A stretch of DNA of 64,000 nucleotides from positions 434,001 through 498,000 of the forward strand of contig NZ_CADIJM010000001.1 of the NCBI RefSeq assembly GCF_902859585.1, written 5' to 3'. The position numbers were made by a program, and so were the translations under genes. Below are positions 53,580 to 62,314 of this stretch, one piece after another; positions within the stretch are counted from its first letter, which is position 1; the number at the start of each line of letters is the position of its first letter. Source of the stretch: Achromobacter animicus. GTDB taxonomy: Bacteria; Pseudomonadota; Gammaproteobacteria; Burkholderiales; Burkholderiaceae_B. The notes below the pieces were generated by a model. The model worked only from the letters and a program-made list of their open reading frames with translations. It was not told the origin of the DNA and ran no database searches.

Positions 53580-53872
53580 AAGGAAGCACTCGTGGACGGG
53601 AACGCGTTGCCGGCCATTTTATGTCGGGGAAGCGCCGCTGCGCGCACACAACGGCTCCGCCATGACCTTTTGCGCGCACCCCATAACTAAATGCACAGTC
53701 CCCGCGCCGGTCCGCAAGGCCGGGGTTGCGCGCAAAACCGTTTGTTTTCAAGGCTCGGCGGGTCTTGGGAGAGAACGCTGGACGGGTCATTTCGCTGGGC
53801 GGGCCGTCTTTGCGCGCCGCTGCCGCCGCGTCATGCTGCAAGCCATATCGCAACCCACCTCAGGATTTTTCC
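53580..53872. promoter_or_regulatory. Divergent intergenic region (LysR / carbamoylase unit)
   Basis: 293 bases with no convincing gene. The carbamoylase frame is open through its second half but without a start that makes sense. It should hold both promoters; the stretch ACCCCATAACTAAATGCAC (53678-53696) is the least GC-rich part. No clear operator could be fixed by eye. Confidence 0.4.
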
Positions 53873-54862
53873 ATGTCCCGCATCGTCACCGTCGCTGCCG
53901 CCCAATTGGGTCCGATCCAACGTTCCGAAGGTCGCGATGTTGCGATTGGCCGCATGATCCGGCTGATGGAGCGCGCGCATCAGCGCGGCGCCCAGGTCGT
54001 GGTGTTCCCGGAGCTGGCGCTGACGACTTTCTTTCCCCGCTGGTATTGCGAGGACCTGGACGAGGCCGACGCATGGTTCGAACCCAGCCTGCCGTCACCC
54101 GCCACACAGCCGCTGTTCAATGCCATCAAACGCTTCGGCTTGATGGTTTACCTCGGCTACGCGGAACTGGCGTGGGAACCGGACGAGCAGGGCGTGGTGC
54201 GCAAGCGCCGGTTCAACACGTCTGTCGTGATCGCGCCAAACGGCGAAATCGTGTTCAAGTACCGCAAGGTCCATTTGCCCGGCCACGCCGAGTTTGCCGA
54301 GCATCGCCAGGTCCAGCATCTGGAAAAGCGCTACTTCGAAGTAGGCAACCTGGGCTTTCCCGTCGTACGCGCGCCGGTCGCATCCGGTATCGACGCCAAT
54401 CTGGGCATGTTGATCTGCAATGACCGGCGCTGGCCGGAAGCCTGGCGCGTGCTCGGGCTGCAACAGGTCGAACTGGTGATGCTGGGCTACAACACGCCCA
54501 GCCGGAACCAAGACAACCGCGGATTTGAGGCGCACCACCTGAGGGTGCTGCATTCGCATCTGTCCATCCAGGCCGGCTGCTACCAGAACGCCACCTTTGC
54601 CGCGGCCGTCGCAAAGGCCGGCACCGAGGACGGCCACGAACTGCTGGGCCATTCCATCATCGTCAATCCGCAGGGCGAGATCATCGCGATGGCTGCGACG
54701 TGGGACGACGAGCTGATCGTCGCCGACTGCGACCTGGACTTGTGTGAATTGGGCCGCAGCACGGTCTTCAACTTCGCCAAGCATCGCCGTCCCGAAGCCT
54801 ATAGCCGGCTGATCGAGCAGACCGGCAGCGTCGCGCCCGCCGTCTGGACGCCGTCCGCCTGA
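53873..54862 (+). CDS. N-carbamoyl-D-amino-acid hydrolase
   Basis: 329 residues of the nitrilase superfamily. The Glu-Lys-Cys triad is Glu47 (FPELALTTF), Lys132 (KYRKVHLPGH) and Cys182 (LICNDRRWPEAWR). The CNDRRWPE-WR block is the hallmark of D-carbamoylases, which release D-amino acids, CO2 and ammonia from N-carbamoyl-D-amino acids in hydantoin breakdown. It is slightly longer than the usual 304-residue enzyme, with small insertions before Lys and Cys. No hydantoinase gene is in view. The stop overlaps the next start by 1 base. Confidence 0.9.
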   Translation: MSRIVTVAAAQLGPIQRSEGRDVAIGRMIRLMERAHQRGAQVVVFPELALTTFFPRWYCEDLDEADAWFEPSLPSPATQPLFNAIKRFGLMVYLGYAELAWEPDEQGVVRKRRFNTSVVIAPNGEIVFKYRKVHLPGHAEFAEHRQVQHLEKRYFEVGNLGFPVVRAPVASGIDANLGMLICNDRRWPEAWRVLGLQQVELVMLGYNTPSRNQDNRGFEAHHLRVLHSHLSIQAGCYQNATFAAAVAKAGTEDGHELLGHSIIVNPQGEIIAMAATWDDELIVADCDLDLCELGRSTVFNFAKHRRPEAYSRLIEQTGSVAPAVWTPSA

Positions 54863-55926
54863 TGCGTCCCAATTCTTCTCCCTTGCTGGATAGCTCCATG
54901 ACCGCGATGCCCCTGCCTCTGACCATCGAACACGAAATGCTCGGCACCCTGCGCGTGCCGGTATATGCCGACGTGTCCGCCGCCGCCCAGCGGCTGGCAC
55001 CCCATGTGCGCCGTACCATGCTGTTGCGCTCGCCCGTCCTTGATGAACTGGCGCAGGCGCCAGTCTGGCTGAAGCTGGAGAACCTCCAGGTGACGGGTTC
55101 GTTCAAGGCCCGTGGCGCGTTCAATGCCTTGCTGAACATGGAGCCAGCCCAACGCGAGCGTGGCGTGGTGGCGTATTCGACCGGCAATCACGGCCAGGCT
55201 GTCGCGTGGGCCAGCCGCTGCCTGCGCGTTCCCGCCACCATCGTGATGCCGGTCGACGCGCCGGAAAACAAGGTGGACAAGGCGCTGCGCCATGGCGCCA
55301 GGGTCGTGCGCTATGACCGCACTCGCGAAAGCCGCGAAGAGATTGGCATGCGTCTCCTGGCCGAAACCGGCGCCACGCTGCTGCCGCCCGGCGACCATCC
55401 CGACGTGCTGGCAGCCCAGGGCACGCTGGCGCTGGAAGCCCTGCAGGACCTGCCTGCCGCAGCGCTTGCAAACCTGGGTCTGTTCGCGACGCCGTGCGGC
55501 GGCGGAGGCATGGCGGCGGGCTGTTCACTGGTGTTGCGCGAGCTTGCGCCACAAGCCCGGATGGTGGCCGTGGAGCCCCTCGAATTCGACGACACGGTAC
55601 GGTCGCTGGCCTCCGGCAAGCGTGAAACCAATCCGGCGGGCGCCAAGACCTTGTGCGACGCGCTGCAGGCTGCGACGCCGGCCGAACTGCCCTATGCGAT
55701 CAACAGCCGGTCCCTGAGCGCTGCCGTGTCCGTGAGCGACGACGAAGTCGCCGCCGCCATCCGTTTCGCGCTCGAAGAACTGCGCCTGGTGATCGAGCCG
55801 GGTGGGGCGGTTGCGCTTGCCGCGTTGCTGGCGGGAAAGCTGTCGGCCGACGGCCGCGATGCGGTCATCGTGCTCTCAGGCGGAAACATCGATCTACCGC
55901 TTTTGCGTCAGATCGCCCTGGACTGA
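54862..55926 (+). CDS. PLP-dependent threonine/serine dehydratase-like enzyme
   Basis: 354 residues of fold-type II PLP enzymes. The PLP Lys82 is in VTGSFKARGAFNAL, with STGNHGQAVAWAS and the phosphate-binding TPCGGGGMAAG. No ACT domain, so of the catabolic type. The family removes amino groups from Ser or Thr, or racemises or deaminates related hydroxy-amino acids (hydroxyaspartate, hydroxyglutamate). The ATG overlaps the carbamoylase stop by 1 base; an ATG at 54898 is an alternative. It may deaminate the amino acid freed by the neighbours. Confidence 0.84.
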   Translation: MRPNSSPLLDSSMTAMPLPLTIEHEMLGTLRVPVYADVSAAAQRLAPHVRRTMLLRSPVLDELAQAPVWLKLENLQVTGSFKARGAFNALLNMEPAQRERGVVAYSTGNHGQAVAWASRCLRVPATIVMPVDAPENKVDKALRHGARVVRYDRTRESREEIGMRLLAETGATLLPPGDHPDVLAAQGTLALEALQDLPAAALANLGLFATPCGGGGMAAGCSLVLRELAPQARMVAVEPLEFDDTVRSLASGKRETNPAGAKTLCDALQAATPAELPYAINSRSLSAAVSVSDDEVAAAIRFALEELRLVIEPGGAVALAALLAGKLSADGRDAVIVLSGGNIDLPLLRQIALD

Positions 55927-56065
55927 GCGCTCGCGCCGCAGTCCGGAACGGCGGGACCCTTTCAGGCCTGCCGAGCAGTAAGGGCGCCCATCAGGCGCCT
56001 TGCACAACCCACGCGGGACGCAGAGCCCGCGCGGATACACCTATAACAGTCCAAGGAAGAAAACC

Positions 56066-57052
56066 ATGTCCACGTATCAAAGCAGCGCCAAGCGCTGGCT
56101 CGCGGCCGCGAGCGCAGCATTTACCTTGATGGCGGCGTCCGCCGCGCAGGCCGCTTATCCCGAACATCCGGTCACGATCGTCGTGCCGTTCAATACCGGC
56201 ACCACGCCCGACCTCGTGTCGCGCCTGCTGGCCGCGGAAATGGCCAAGCAGACGGGCGGCAACTTCGTGGTGCAGAACCGCACCGGCGCGTCGGGCATCA
56301 TCGGCACCCAAGCGGTGGCGAACGCCGCGCCAGATGGCTACACGATTGGGTTTGCCAACGTCGCTACGCTTGCCATCAATCAAAGCCTCTACGCCAAGCT
56401 GCAGTACGACGCCGACAAGCAGTTGGCGCCTGTCGCGCTGACGGGCTCCGTGCAGAATCTGCTGGCCGTGCGCCCCGGCTTGAACGTCAAGAGCGTCGCC
56501 GAGCTGATCGCCATGGCCAAGAAAGACCCGGGCAAGCTGGTCGTCGCCTCGGGCGGCAATGGCACCACCGGGCACCTGAGCGCCGCGATGTTCGGCACGA
56601 TGGCAGGGGTGGAATTTATGCACGTGCCGTACAAGGGCGGCGTCGAGGCGGACCTGGCCGTGCTGCGCGGCGAAGCCGACCTGGTGTTCGACAACATTTC
56701 GTCCATCGCGGGGTTCGTGGAGCAGGGCAAGGTCGTGCCGCTGGCCGTCACCGATCTGCAGCGCGATCCGTCCATGCCCGATCTGGCGACGCTGGATGAG
56801 CAGGGGCTGAAGGGCTACCGCGCCGTGGCCTGGACCGGCTATGTGGCGCCGGCGGACACCGATCCGAAGGTTCTGGACTATCTGAACGCCGCCTTCAACA
56901 AGGCGTTGCAATCCCCAAACGTGCAAGAGAAGCTCAAGAGCATGGCCTATGTGCCGAACATCGGCCCGCGCCAGCAGCTCTTTGAGCGCGCGCACGTGGA
57001 GCGCCCGGTCTGGGCTCAGGTGATCCAGCAAGCCAACGTCAAGATTGACTGA
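56066..57052 (+). CDS. Bug-family (TTT) solute-binding protein
   Basis: 328 residues. The signal peptide ends AAQA (about 30). Bug blocks: YPEHPVTIVVPFNTGTTPD, VVQNRTGASGIIGTQAV, ANAAPDGYTIGFAN, and VPYKGGVEADLAVLRG. CCAAGGAAGAAAACC precedes the ATG chosen. It lies between the dehydratase-like gene and D-aminoacylase (5 bases), so it probably binds an N-acyl or N-carbamoyl amino acid. It is the third orphan Bug protein in this window. Confidence 0.88.
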   Translation: MSTYQSSAKRWLAAASAAFTLMAASAAQAAYPEHPVTIVVPFNTGTTPDLVSRLLAAEMAKQTGGNFVVQNRTGASGIIGTQAVANAAPDGYTIGFANVATLAINQSLYAKLQYDADKQLAPVALTGSVQNLLAVRPGLNVKSVAELIAMAKKDPGKLVVASGGNGTTGHLSAAMFGTMAGVEFMHVPYKGGVEADLAVLRGEADLVFDNISSIAGFVEQGKVVPLAVTDLQRDPSMPDLATLDEQGLKGYRAVAWTGYVAPADTDPKVLDYLNAAFNKALQSPNVQEKLKSMAYVPNIGPRQQLFERAHVERPVWAQVIQQANVKID

Positions 57053-57057
57053 ATCTT

Positions 57058-58512
57058 ATGAACCACGAACGCTACGACCTGCTGATCCGTGGAGGCACGG
57101 TAATTGATGGAACCGGCGCTGACCGCGTCCGGGCCGACGTGGGCGTGAGCGGCGGCCGCATTGCGGCCGTCGGCGACCTGGACGGCGCCACCGCCGATCA
57201 GGTGCTGGAGGCGGGCGGCCGGATCGTGTCGCCCGGCTTCATCGATACGCACACCCACGACGACCGCTACCTGTCGATGGATCCCGGCATGCCCGCCAAG
57301 CTGAGCCAGGGCGTCACCACGGTCGTGACCGGCAACTGCGGCATCAGCCAGGCGCCGTGGCGTTCGGGTTGGCGAGGCGAGGTGCCCGCGCCGATCAACC
57401 TGCTGGGCAACGAGCTGGGCGATTTTCCGTATGAGACCTTCGGCGCCTACCTGGAGAACCTGGACCGGCATCCGCCCGCCGTGAATGCGGCTTGTCTGGT
57501 GGGGCACACATCGCTGCGCGCGGCCGCGATGGCCGACCTGGACCGCCCCGCGACGGCGGCCGAGATCGAACACATGCAGGCCCTGCTGCGCGAAGCCATG
57601 GAGAGCGGCGCGATCGGCCTGTCGACCGGCACTGCATATCCGGCGGCCATGCCGGCCACGTTGGATGAATTGATGGCAGTGGCCAGCGTGCTGCGCGAGC
57701 ATCGCGGGCTGTACGCCAGCCATATCCGCGACGAGGGCGACCGCATCTTCGCCGCGCTGGATGAGGCCTTCGCCGTGGGCGCCGCCGGCGATGCGCCCGT
57801 CCTGATCTCGCATCACAAGCTGATCGGTCCACGCAATCATGGCCGCTCGGTTCAAACGCTTGCGCACATCGACAAAGCGGGGCAGGGGCAGAAGGTGGCG
57901 CTGGATTGCTATCCCTACGTTGCAGGATCCACCATCCTGCGCAAAGACCGCCTGGCGGTGTCCAGCCGCGTCATCGTGACCAAGTCGGTGCCATATCCCC
58001 AGTACGCAGGACGCGATCTGGACGACATCGCGCTTGATATGGGTCTGAGCCCGGAGGACGCGGTCGATGCGCTGCAGCCGGCTGGCGCGATCTACTTCAT
58101 CATGGACGAGACGGACGTCCAGCGCATCCTGGCGTACCCGGGCACCATGATCGGCTCGGACGGCATGCCGCACGATCCCGCGCCGCACCCGCGCCTGTGG
58201 GGCACGTTCCCGCGGGTCCTGGGCCATTACTGCCGCGACATCGGATTGTTCACGCTGGAGCAGGCCGTGCACAAGATGACGGACAAGCCCGCCGCTTACT
58301 TCCGTCTGCCGCAACGCGGCCGCATCGCGGTGGACTACGCGGCCGATCTCGTCGTTTTCAATGCAGACACCATCGCCGACACCGCAACCTGGTCGTCGCC
58401 GACGAGCCAGGCAGTGGGCATCGACTACGTGCTGGTCAACGGCAGCGTTGCGTGGCAGGCGGGAGGCGCCACTGGATCGCGCCGTGGCAAGGTGATTCGG
58501 CCGGGCCGCTGA
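57058..58512 (+). CDS. N-acyl-D-amino-acid deacylase (D-aminoacylase)
   Basis: 484 residues of the amidohydrolase superfamily. Metal-site residues: His65 and His67 in FIDTHTHDDRY, Cys94 in VTGNCGISQ, and later His in SHHKLIG and YASHIRDEG; the SDGMPHDPAPHPRLWGTF block and KPAAYFRLPQRGRI also match. The Cys ligand is special to D-aminoacylases, which free D-amino acids from N-acyl forms. The ATG stands 5 bases after the Bug gene; a ribosome site is weak, so coupling is likely. Confidence 0.92.
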   Translation: MNHERYDLLIRGGTVIDGTGADRVRADVGVSGGRIAAVGDLDGATADQVLEAGGRIVSPGFIDTHTHDDRYLSMDPGMPAKLSQGVTTVVTGNCGISQAPWRSGWRGEVPAPINLLGNELGDFPYETFGAYLENLDRHPPAVNAACLVGHTSLRAAAMADLDRPATAAEIEHMQALLREAMESGAIGLSTGTAYPAAMPATLDELMAVASVLREHRGLYASHIRDEGDRIFAALDEAFAVGAAGDAPVLISHHKLIGPRNHGRSVQTLAHIDKAGQGQKVALDCYPYVAGSTILRKDRLAVSSRVIVTKSVPYPQYAGRDLDDIALDMGLSPEDAVDALQPAGAIYFIMDETDVQRILAYPGTMIGSDGMPHDPAPHPRLWGTFPRVLGHYCRDIGLFTLEQAVHKMTDKPAAYFRLPQRGRIAVDYAADLVVFNADTIADTATWSSPTSQAVGIDYVLVNGSVAWQAGGATGSRRGKVIRPGR

Positions 58513-58593
58513 GCACGCATGACCGGCGACTTGACCGGCTGATTGCACCGGGACAAAGGGGGCCACGGGAAGATCTCTCCTGGCCCTAATCAA

Positions 58594-58617
58594 TTACGCA
58601 TAATGTTTATTATGTAA
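58594..58617. promoter_or_regulatory. AT-rich palindrome upstream of the amidotransferase gene
   Basis: TTAC-g-CATAAT-GTTT-ATTATG-TAA, a near-perfect palindrome in an AT-rich island, 91 bases before the next start codon. It may be an operator or overlap a promoter -10. Confidence 0.45.
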
Positions 58618-58707
58618 AGTACAAAATGGCCGTTTTTGTCCCGTCACCACGCAGCCATCAGATAAGATGCGCGCCAAGCCTCCCCAACCCATCCCCGTCC
58701 AGACCCC

Positions 58708-59433
58708 ATGACCCTGCGCGTCGCCATCATCGAAACCATGGAGAACACGCAGCTCGGCCTTCTGCTGAGCGCGCTGAATGAAGCCCAGGCCGACATCACC
58801 TGGTTCCGCGTTTATCGCGACGGTCTTGGCGACATTGCCCTTGACGACTTCGACGCCCTGATCGTTCCCGGCGGCTGGCCGAGCGCGCAGGACGATGATC
58901 TTTATCCTTACCTGCCCAAACTCGTCGCGCTGATGCGCACATTTGGCGACGCCGGCAAGTCCGTGCTGGGCATCTGCTTAGGTGCGCAGGTGCTGGCCCG
59001 CGCCTACGGCGCCGACAACCTGTTGGGAGTGGCGCGGGAGTTCTCCTGGACGCCGCTGACCGTGACGGACGATGGGCGCGCCGATCCGCTGTTTGCCGAA
59101 TTGCATGGCGGCTTCACCAGTTTCCAGTGGCACGTCGACACCTACACCCTGCCCCCGTCCGCCCTCCTTCTGGCCCGATCCGAAATGGTCCAGAATCAGT
59201 GTTTCCGCGTGGGGCGGGCAACTTACGGCATGCAGTTCCACTTTGAAGCCAGTGGCGACGTGGTTCACGACTGGACGCGCGGCAATCCCGAGCGGGTCAA
59301 TCGCATTGCGCCGGGCTGGCTGGAGACCCAGGCGGCCGAGGACCGGGCCCGCTTTGCCGCCGACGCCGACGAAGCCGGCGCGCGGATCGCCCGCGCATTT
59401 GTGGCCACCATCGGCCAGCGCGCGCGGACCTGA
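58708..59433 (+). CDS. Class I glutamine amidotransferase-like protein
   Basis: 241 residues. Nucleophile Cys90 is in LGICLGAQVLARAYG, with the His-Glu pair in GMQFHFEAS, so the triad is intact. The domain stands alone, as in GMP-synthase-like amidotransferases that act on gamma-glutamyl amides. The start has CCCCGTCCAGACCCC upstream, a weak ribosome site. It is closed by a shared terminator. The acceptor is unknown; hydrolysis of gamma-glutamylated amines is one option. Confidence 0.85.
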   Translation: MTLRVAIIETMENTQLGLLLSALNEAQADITWFRVYRDGLGDIALDDFDALIVPGGWPSAQDDDLYPYLPKLVALMRTFGDAGKSVLGICLGAQVLARAYGADNLLGVAREFSWTPLTVTDDGRADPLFAELHGGFTSFQWHVDTYTLPPSALLLARSEMVQNQCFRVGRATYGMQFHFEASGDVVHDWTRGNPERVNRIAPGWLETQAAEDRARFAADADEAGARIARAFVATIGQRART

Positions 59434-59451
59434 TCGACACCGGCCCGAACA

Positions 59452-59488
59452 AAAAAGGCGATGCCAGGTTTCCCGGCATCGCCTTTTT
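59452..59488. terminator. Bidirectional terminator
   Basis: 14-base perfect arms (59452-59465 and 59475-59488) with A and T tracts at both ends, so it works in both directions, between the amidotransferase and RraA-family genes. Confidence 0.9.
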
Positions 59489-59502
59489 GCTTTCACCGAG
59501 GG

Positions 59503-60207
59503 TCAGCGCTTCTTGGACGCCTCGTATTTCGCCTTGTTGGCTTCGTTCGGCGGGTACAGGCCCGGCAGCACGGCGCCATTGTTGACCTCGTCCATGATCC
59601 AGCCTTCAAACCGTTCCTGCTCGACGGCGGCGTCAACCACGTCGGCCAGCAGCGCGGCCGGGATGACGACGGCGCCGTCCTGGTCGGCAACGATCACGTC
59701 ATCGGGAAAAACGGCCACGCCGCCGCAGGCGACGGGCTGCTGCCAATCCACGAACGTCAGGCCGGCCACCGACGGAGGCGCCGCCGCCCCGCTCGCCCAG
59801 ACGGGCAGCTTGGTTCCCAGTACACCGGCCAGATCGCGCACGACGCCGTCGGTCACCAGTCCCGCGACGCCACGCTTGGCCATGCGGGCGCACAGGATGT
59901 CGCCCCAGATGCCGGCGTCTTTCACGCCCATGGCGTCGACCACCGCGATGCAGCCAGAGGGCATCTGTTCGATGGCGCCGCGGCTGGATTTGGGCGAGGA
60001 CCATGATTCCGGCGTGGCCAGGTCTTCGCGGGCCGGCACGAAGCGCACCGTGAACGCGCGGCCGACGATGCGTTCGAGGCCTTGCGCCAACGGGAAGGCG
60101 CCGCGGATCCAGACGTTGCGCAGCCCTTTCTTCAACAAAATGGTGGTCAGTGTTGCCGTCGTGACGCCGGACAGCGCCTTGAAATGAACCTCGTCCGAAA
60201 CGGTCAT
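59503..60207 (-). CDS. RraA-family aldolase/decarboxylase-like protein
   Basis: 234 residues. The key block WGDILCARMAKRGVAGLVTDG-VRD is that of the RraA/HMG-aldolase family; the Asp/Arg pair and the DVIVADQDGAVVIP stretch also fit. Members include 4-hydroxy-4-methyl-2-oxoglutarate aldolase, oxaloacetate decarboxylases and RNase E regulators. Its company (SDR and DapA-family enzyme) argues for an enzyme, not a nuclease regulator. It is the last of three genes and ends near the terminator. Confidence 0.86.
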   Translation of the reverse strand: MTVSDEVHFKALSGVTTATLTTILLKKGLRNVWIRGAFPLAQGLERIVGRAFTVRFVPAREDLATPESWSSPKSSRGAIEQMPSGCIAVVDAMGVKDAGIWGDILCARMAKRGVAGLVTDGVVRDLAGVLGTKLPVWASGAAAPPSVAGLTFVDWQQPVACGGVAVFPDDVIVADQDGAVVIPAALLADVVDAAVEQERFEGWIMDEVNNGAVLPGLYPPNEANKAKYEASKKR

Positions 60208-60272
60208 GGGTTTTTCTCCCTGTGAAATCAGAATGGGCGCTCAGCGCGCCCGAGCTCGATGCGGCAGATGCC

Positions 60273-61208
60273 TTAAACCAGATCCCGCGCGCGCGCGTCG
60301 CGCTTGCCCAGGCGCGCCAACAGATGATCGACCTCGGTCCGCGCCTGCTTGGTCAGCGCAGCACCCGGCCGGCGTTGCGCCGCACTGGTCAGGATGCCCC
60401 GGCGCATCATCACGTATTTGCGCACGGCCAGGCCGACACCCGGCTGCTGTTCGTAGCGCAGCAGCGGCAGGTGCGCATCGAACAGATCATGCGCCTCTTC
60501 GGTCCTGCCCTCGCCTACCCATTTGACGAAGTCGCACAGCATGTCGGGAAAGCAGTATCCGGTGTTGGCGCCGTCGGCGCCGCGCGCCATTTCGTAGTCC
60601 AGGAACAGGCCGTTGTTCCCGCACAGGATCGAGATATGCCGCATGGCGCCTTCGGCTTCAAAGCGGCGCAGCGCCGAGATCTTCTCCAGGCCCGGCCAGT
60701 CTTCGTGCTTGAGCATGACGCACGAAGCCAGATCGGTCACGATCCGCCGGATGACCGTGGGCGCCATCTGCACCGAGAACGTCAGCGGATAGTCCTGCAA
60801 CACAAACGGAACGTCGTCGCCAATGGCCTCCACCGCCTGGTGGTAGTAGTTGACGATCTGATCGTCGGTGCGCAAGGTGTTGGGCGGCGCGATCATGACG
60901 CCGGCCGCGCCACGGTCCATCACCTCGCGCGTGAGCGAACGCATGGAGGCGAAGCCGGGCGCGGACACGCCCACCACGATGGGAATGCCCTGCGATTTGC
61001 CGATCACCTGCGAGGCGATTTCCAGGGATTCCGCGAAGTCCAGTTTGGGCGCTTCGCCCAGTTGGCCCAATACGGTCAGGCCGGTCGAGCCGCAAGCCAG
61101 ATAGAACTCTATCATGCGGTCGATCGAGGCGTGGTCGACGGAACCATCGTCAAAGAACGGCGTCGGGGCGATGGGATATACGCCTTTCGCGTCAGCAGTC
61201 AGTTTCAT
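60273..61208 (-). CDS. DapA/NAL-family class I aldolase or dehydratase
   Basis: 311 residues, a (beta/alpha)8 barrel of the dihydrodipicolinate synthase/N-acetylneuraminate lyase superfamily. Schiff-base Lys167 is in CVMLKHEDWPG and Tyr140 in LQDYPLTF; the phosphate or carboxylate loop is LTVLGQLGEAPKL. Members cleave or dehydrate 2-keto-3-deoxy sugar acids. The exact substrate is unclear; a keto-deoxy acid is likely from the neighbours. The ATG was chosen over a TTG five codons upstream. Confidence 0.88.
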   Translation of the reverse strand: MKLTADAKGVYPIAPTPFFDDGSVDHASIDRMIEFYLACGSTGLTVLGQLGEAPKLDFAESLEIASQVIGKSQGIPIVVGVSAPGFASMRSLTREVMDRGAAGVMIAPPNTLRTDDQIVNYYHQAVEAIGDDVPFVLQDYPLTFSVQMAPTVIRRIVTDLASCVMLKHEDWPGLEKISALRRFEAEGAMRHISILCGNNGLFLDYEMARGADGANTGYCFPDMLCDFVKWVGEGRTEEAHDLFDAHLPLLRYEQQPGVGLAVRKYVMMRRGILTSAAQRRPGAALTKQARTEVDHLLARLGKRDARARDLV

Positions 61209-61250
61209 GGTCTGTTTCTTCAAGAAGTGGGTTGAGTCAGGCGTCAGGCC

Positions 61251-62036
61251 TTAGATGCTTGCGATGAGGCCGCCGTCCACCCGGATCGTCGATCCGGTGA
61301 TGTAGCTGGCCCGCGCGCTGGCCAGAAACGCAACCGCATCGCCGTATTCCTGCGGGTCACCGTAACGGCCCACCGGAATGGCGCTGGTGCTTTCGCGGCT
61401 GACGTCCTCTACGCTGCGCCCTTCGCGCTTGGCCCGGGATTCGTCCAGAAAAGAGATGCGCGCCGTCGCAATGCGGCCCGGCAGCACGATGTTCGACGTT
61501 ACGCCGTCCTTGCCCACTTCGCGCGCCAGCGTTTTGGACCACCCCACCAGCGACATGCGCAGCGCGTTGGAGATGCCCAGATTGGGAATCGGCGCAATTA
61601 CGCCCGACGAGGTGCTGGTGATGATGCGGCCCCACTGCCGTTCCCGCATGCCCGGCAGGATGCGATCAGTCAGCTTGATGACGGACAGCACCATGCCTTC
61701 AAAATGCTCGCGCCAAAGATCGGCCTGCTGTCCGAAAGACGGCGTGGGCGGCGGGCCACCGGTGTTGTTGACCAGGATATCGACAGGACCCACATTGGCC
61801 TCGATCCACGTCACCTGGCTGTCAAAGGCGTCCAATGCACGCAGATCCCATTGCAGGGCAAAGGCAGACAGGCCCTGGGCCTTGATGCCGTCGGCGGTGG
61901 CCGTTGCGGCGTCAAGGTTCAGATCGGCGACGACCACCTTGGCGCCTTCGCGCGCCAGCGACTGTGCAATGGCGCTGCCCAGGCCACCGCCGCCGCCCAA
62001 CACCAGCGCCGTCTTGTCTTTGATACCCAAATCCAT
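61251..62036 (-). CDS. SDR-family protein lacking the usual Tyr-Lys pair
   Basis: 261 residues of the short-chain dehydrogenase family. The cofactor loop is GGGGGLG (14-20) and VNNTGG is present. Where YxxxK is normally found, the sequence reads ISNALR (155-160), so the catalytic Tyr and Lys are replaced by Ser/Asn and Arg. The pattern IPNLxxSNALR is shared by a known subgroup of FabG-like SDRs, so it is a subfamily trait, not damage. It is the first gene of the three-gene unit and is divergent from a LysR gene. Confidence 0.87.
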   Translation of the reverse strand: MDLGIKDKTALVLGGGGGLGSAIAQSLAREGAKVVVADLNLDAATATADGIKAQGLSAFALQWDLRALDAFDSQVTWIEANVGPVDILVNNTGGPPPTPSFGQQADLWREHFEGMVLSVIKLTDRILPGMRERQWGRIITSTSSGVIAPIPNLGISNALRMSLVGWSKTLAREVGKDGVTSNIVLPGRIATARISFLDESRAKREGRSVEDVSRESTSAIPVGRYGDPQEYGDAVAFLASARASYITGSTIRVDGGLIASI

Positions 62037-62203
62037 CTTTACCTCCGTACGTAAAAAGCCTGATCAGTCAGCGCTGAGCGCTGGCAGGCCTATCTTGACC
62101 GCGTCGCGCCACCCTGCTCCTGATGGATCGCAAGGTGCGCCCTGTAGACCTCATTCTCTTGCCAAAGCGCGTCGCGGAAAAACGGAAAATTGTTGGATAT
62201 ATC

Positions 62204-62218
62204 ATTCGGTTTATGAAT
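62204..62218. promoter_or_regulatory. LysR box (ATTC-N7-GAAT)
   Basis: ATTC-GGTTTAT-GAAT, extended on both sides to ATCATTC/GAATGAT (62201-62207 and 62215-62221). This is a classical T-N11-A site. It lies in the 278-base gap between the divergent SDR and LysR genes, about 97 bases before the LysR start. Confidence 0.72.
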
Positions 62219-62314
62219 GATTTGCCAGTTGCAAGGTATGTGTCTCCCAGCGTGAAAGCTGTGGGCGCGGGCAATTCCGCTATATTGGGGCCACCATTTT
62301 CATGCACGAACTGA

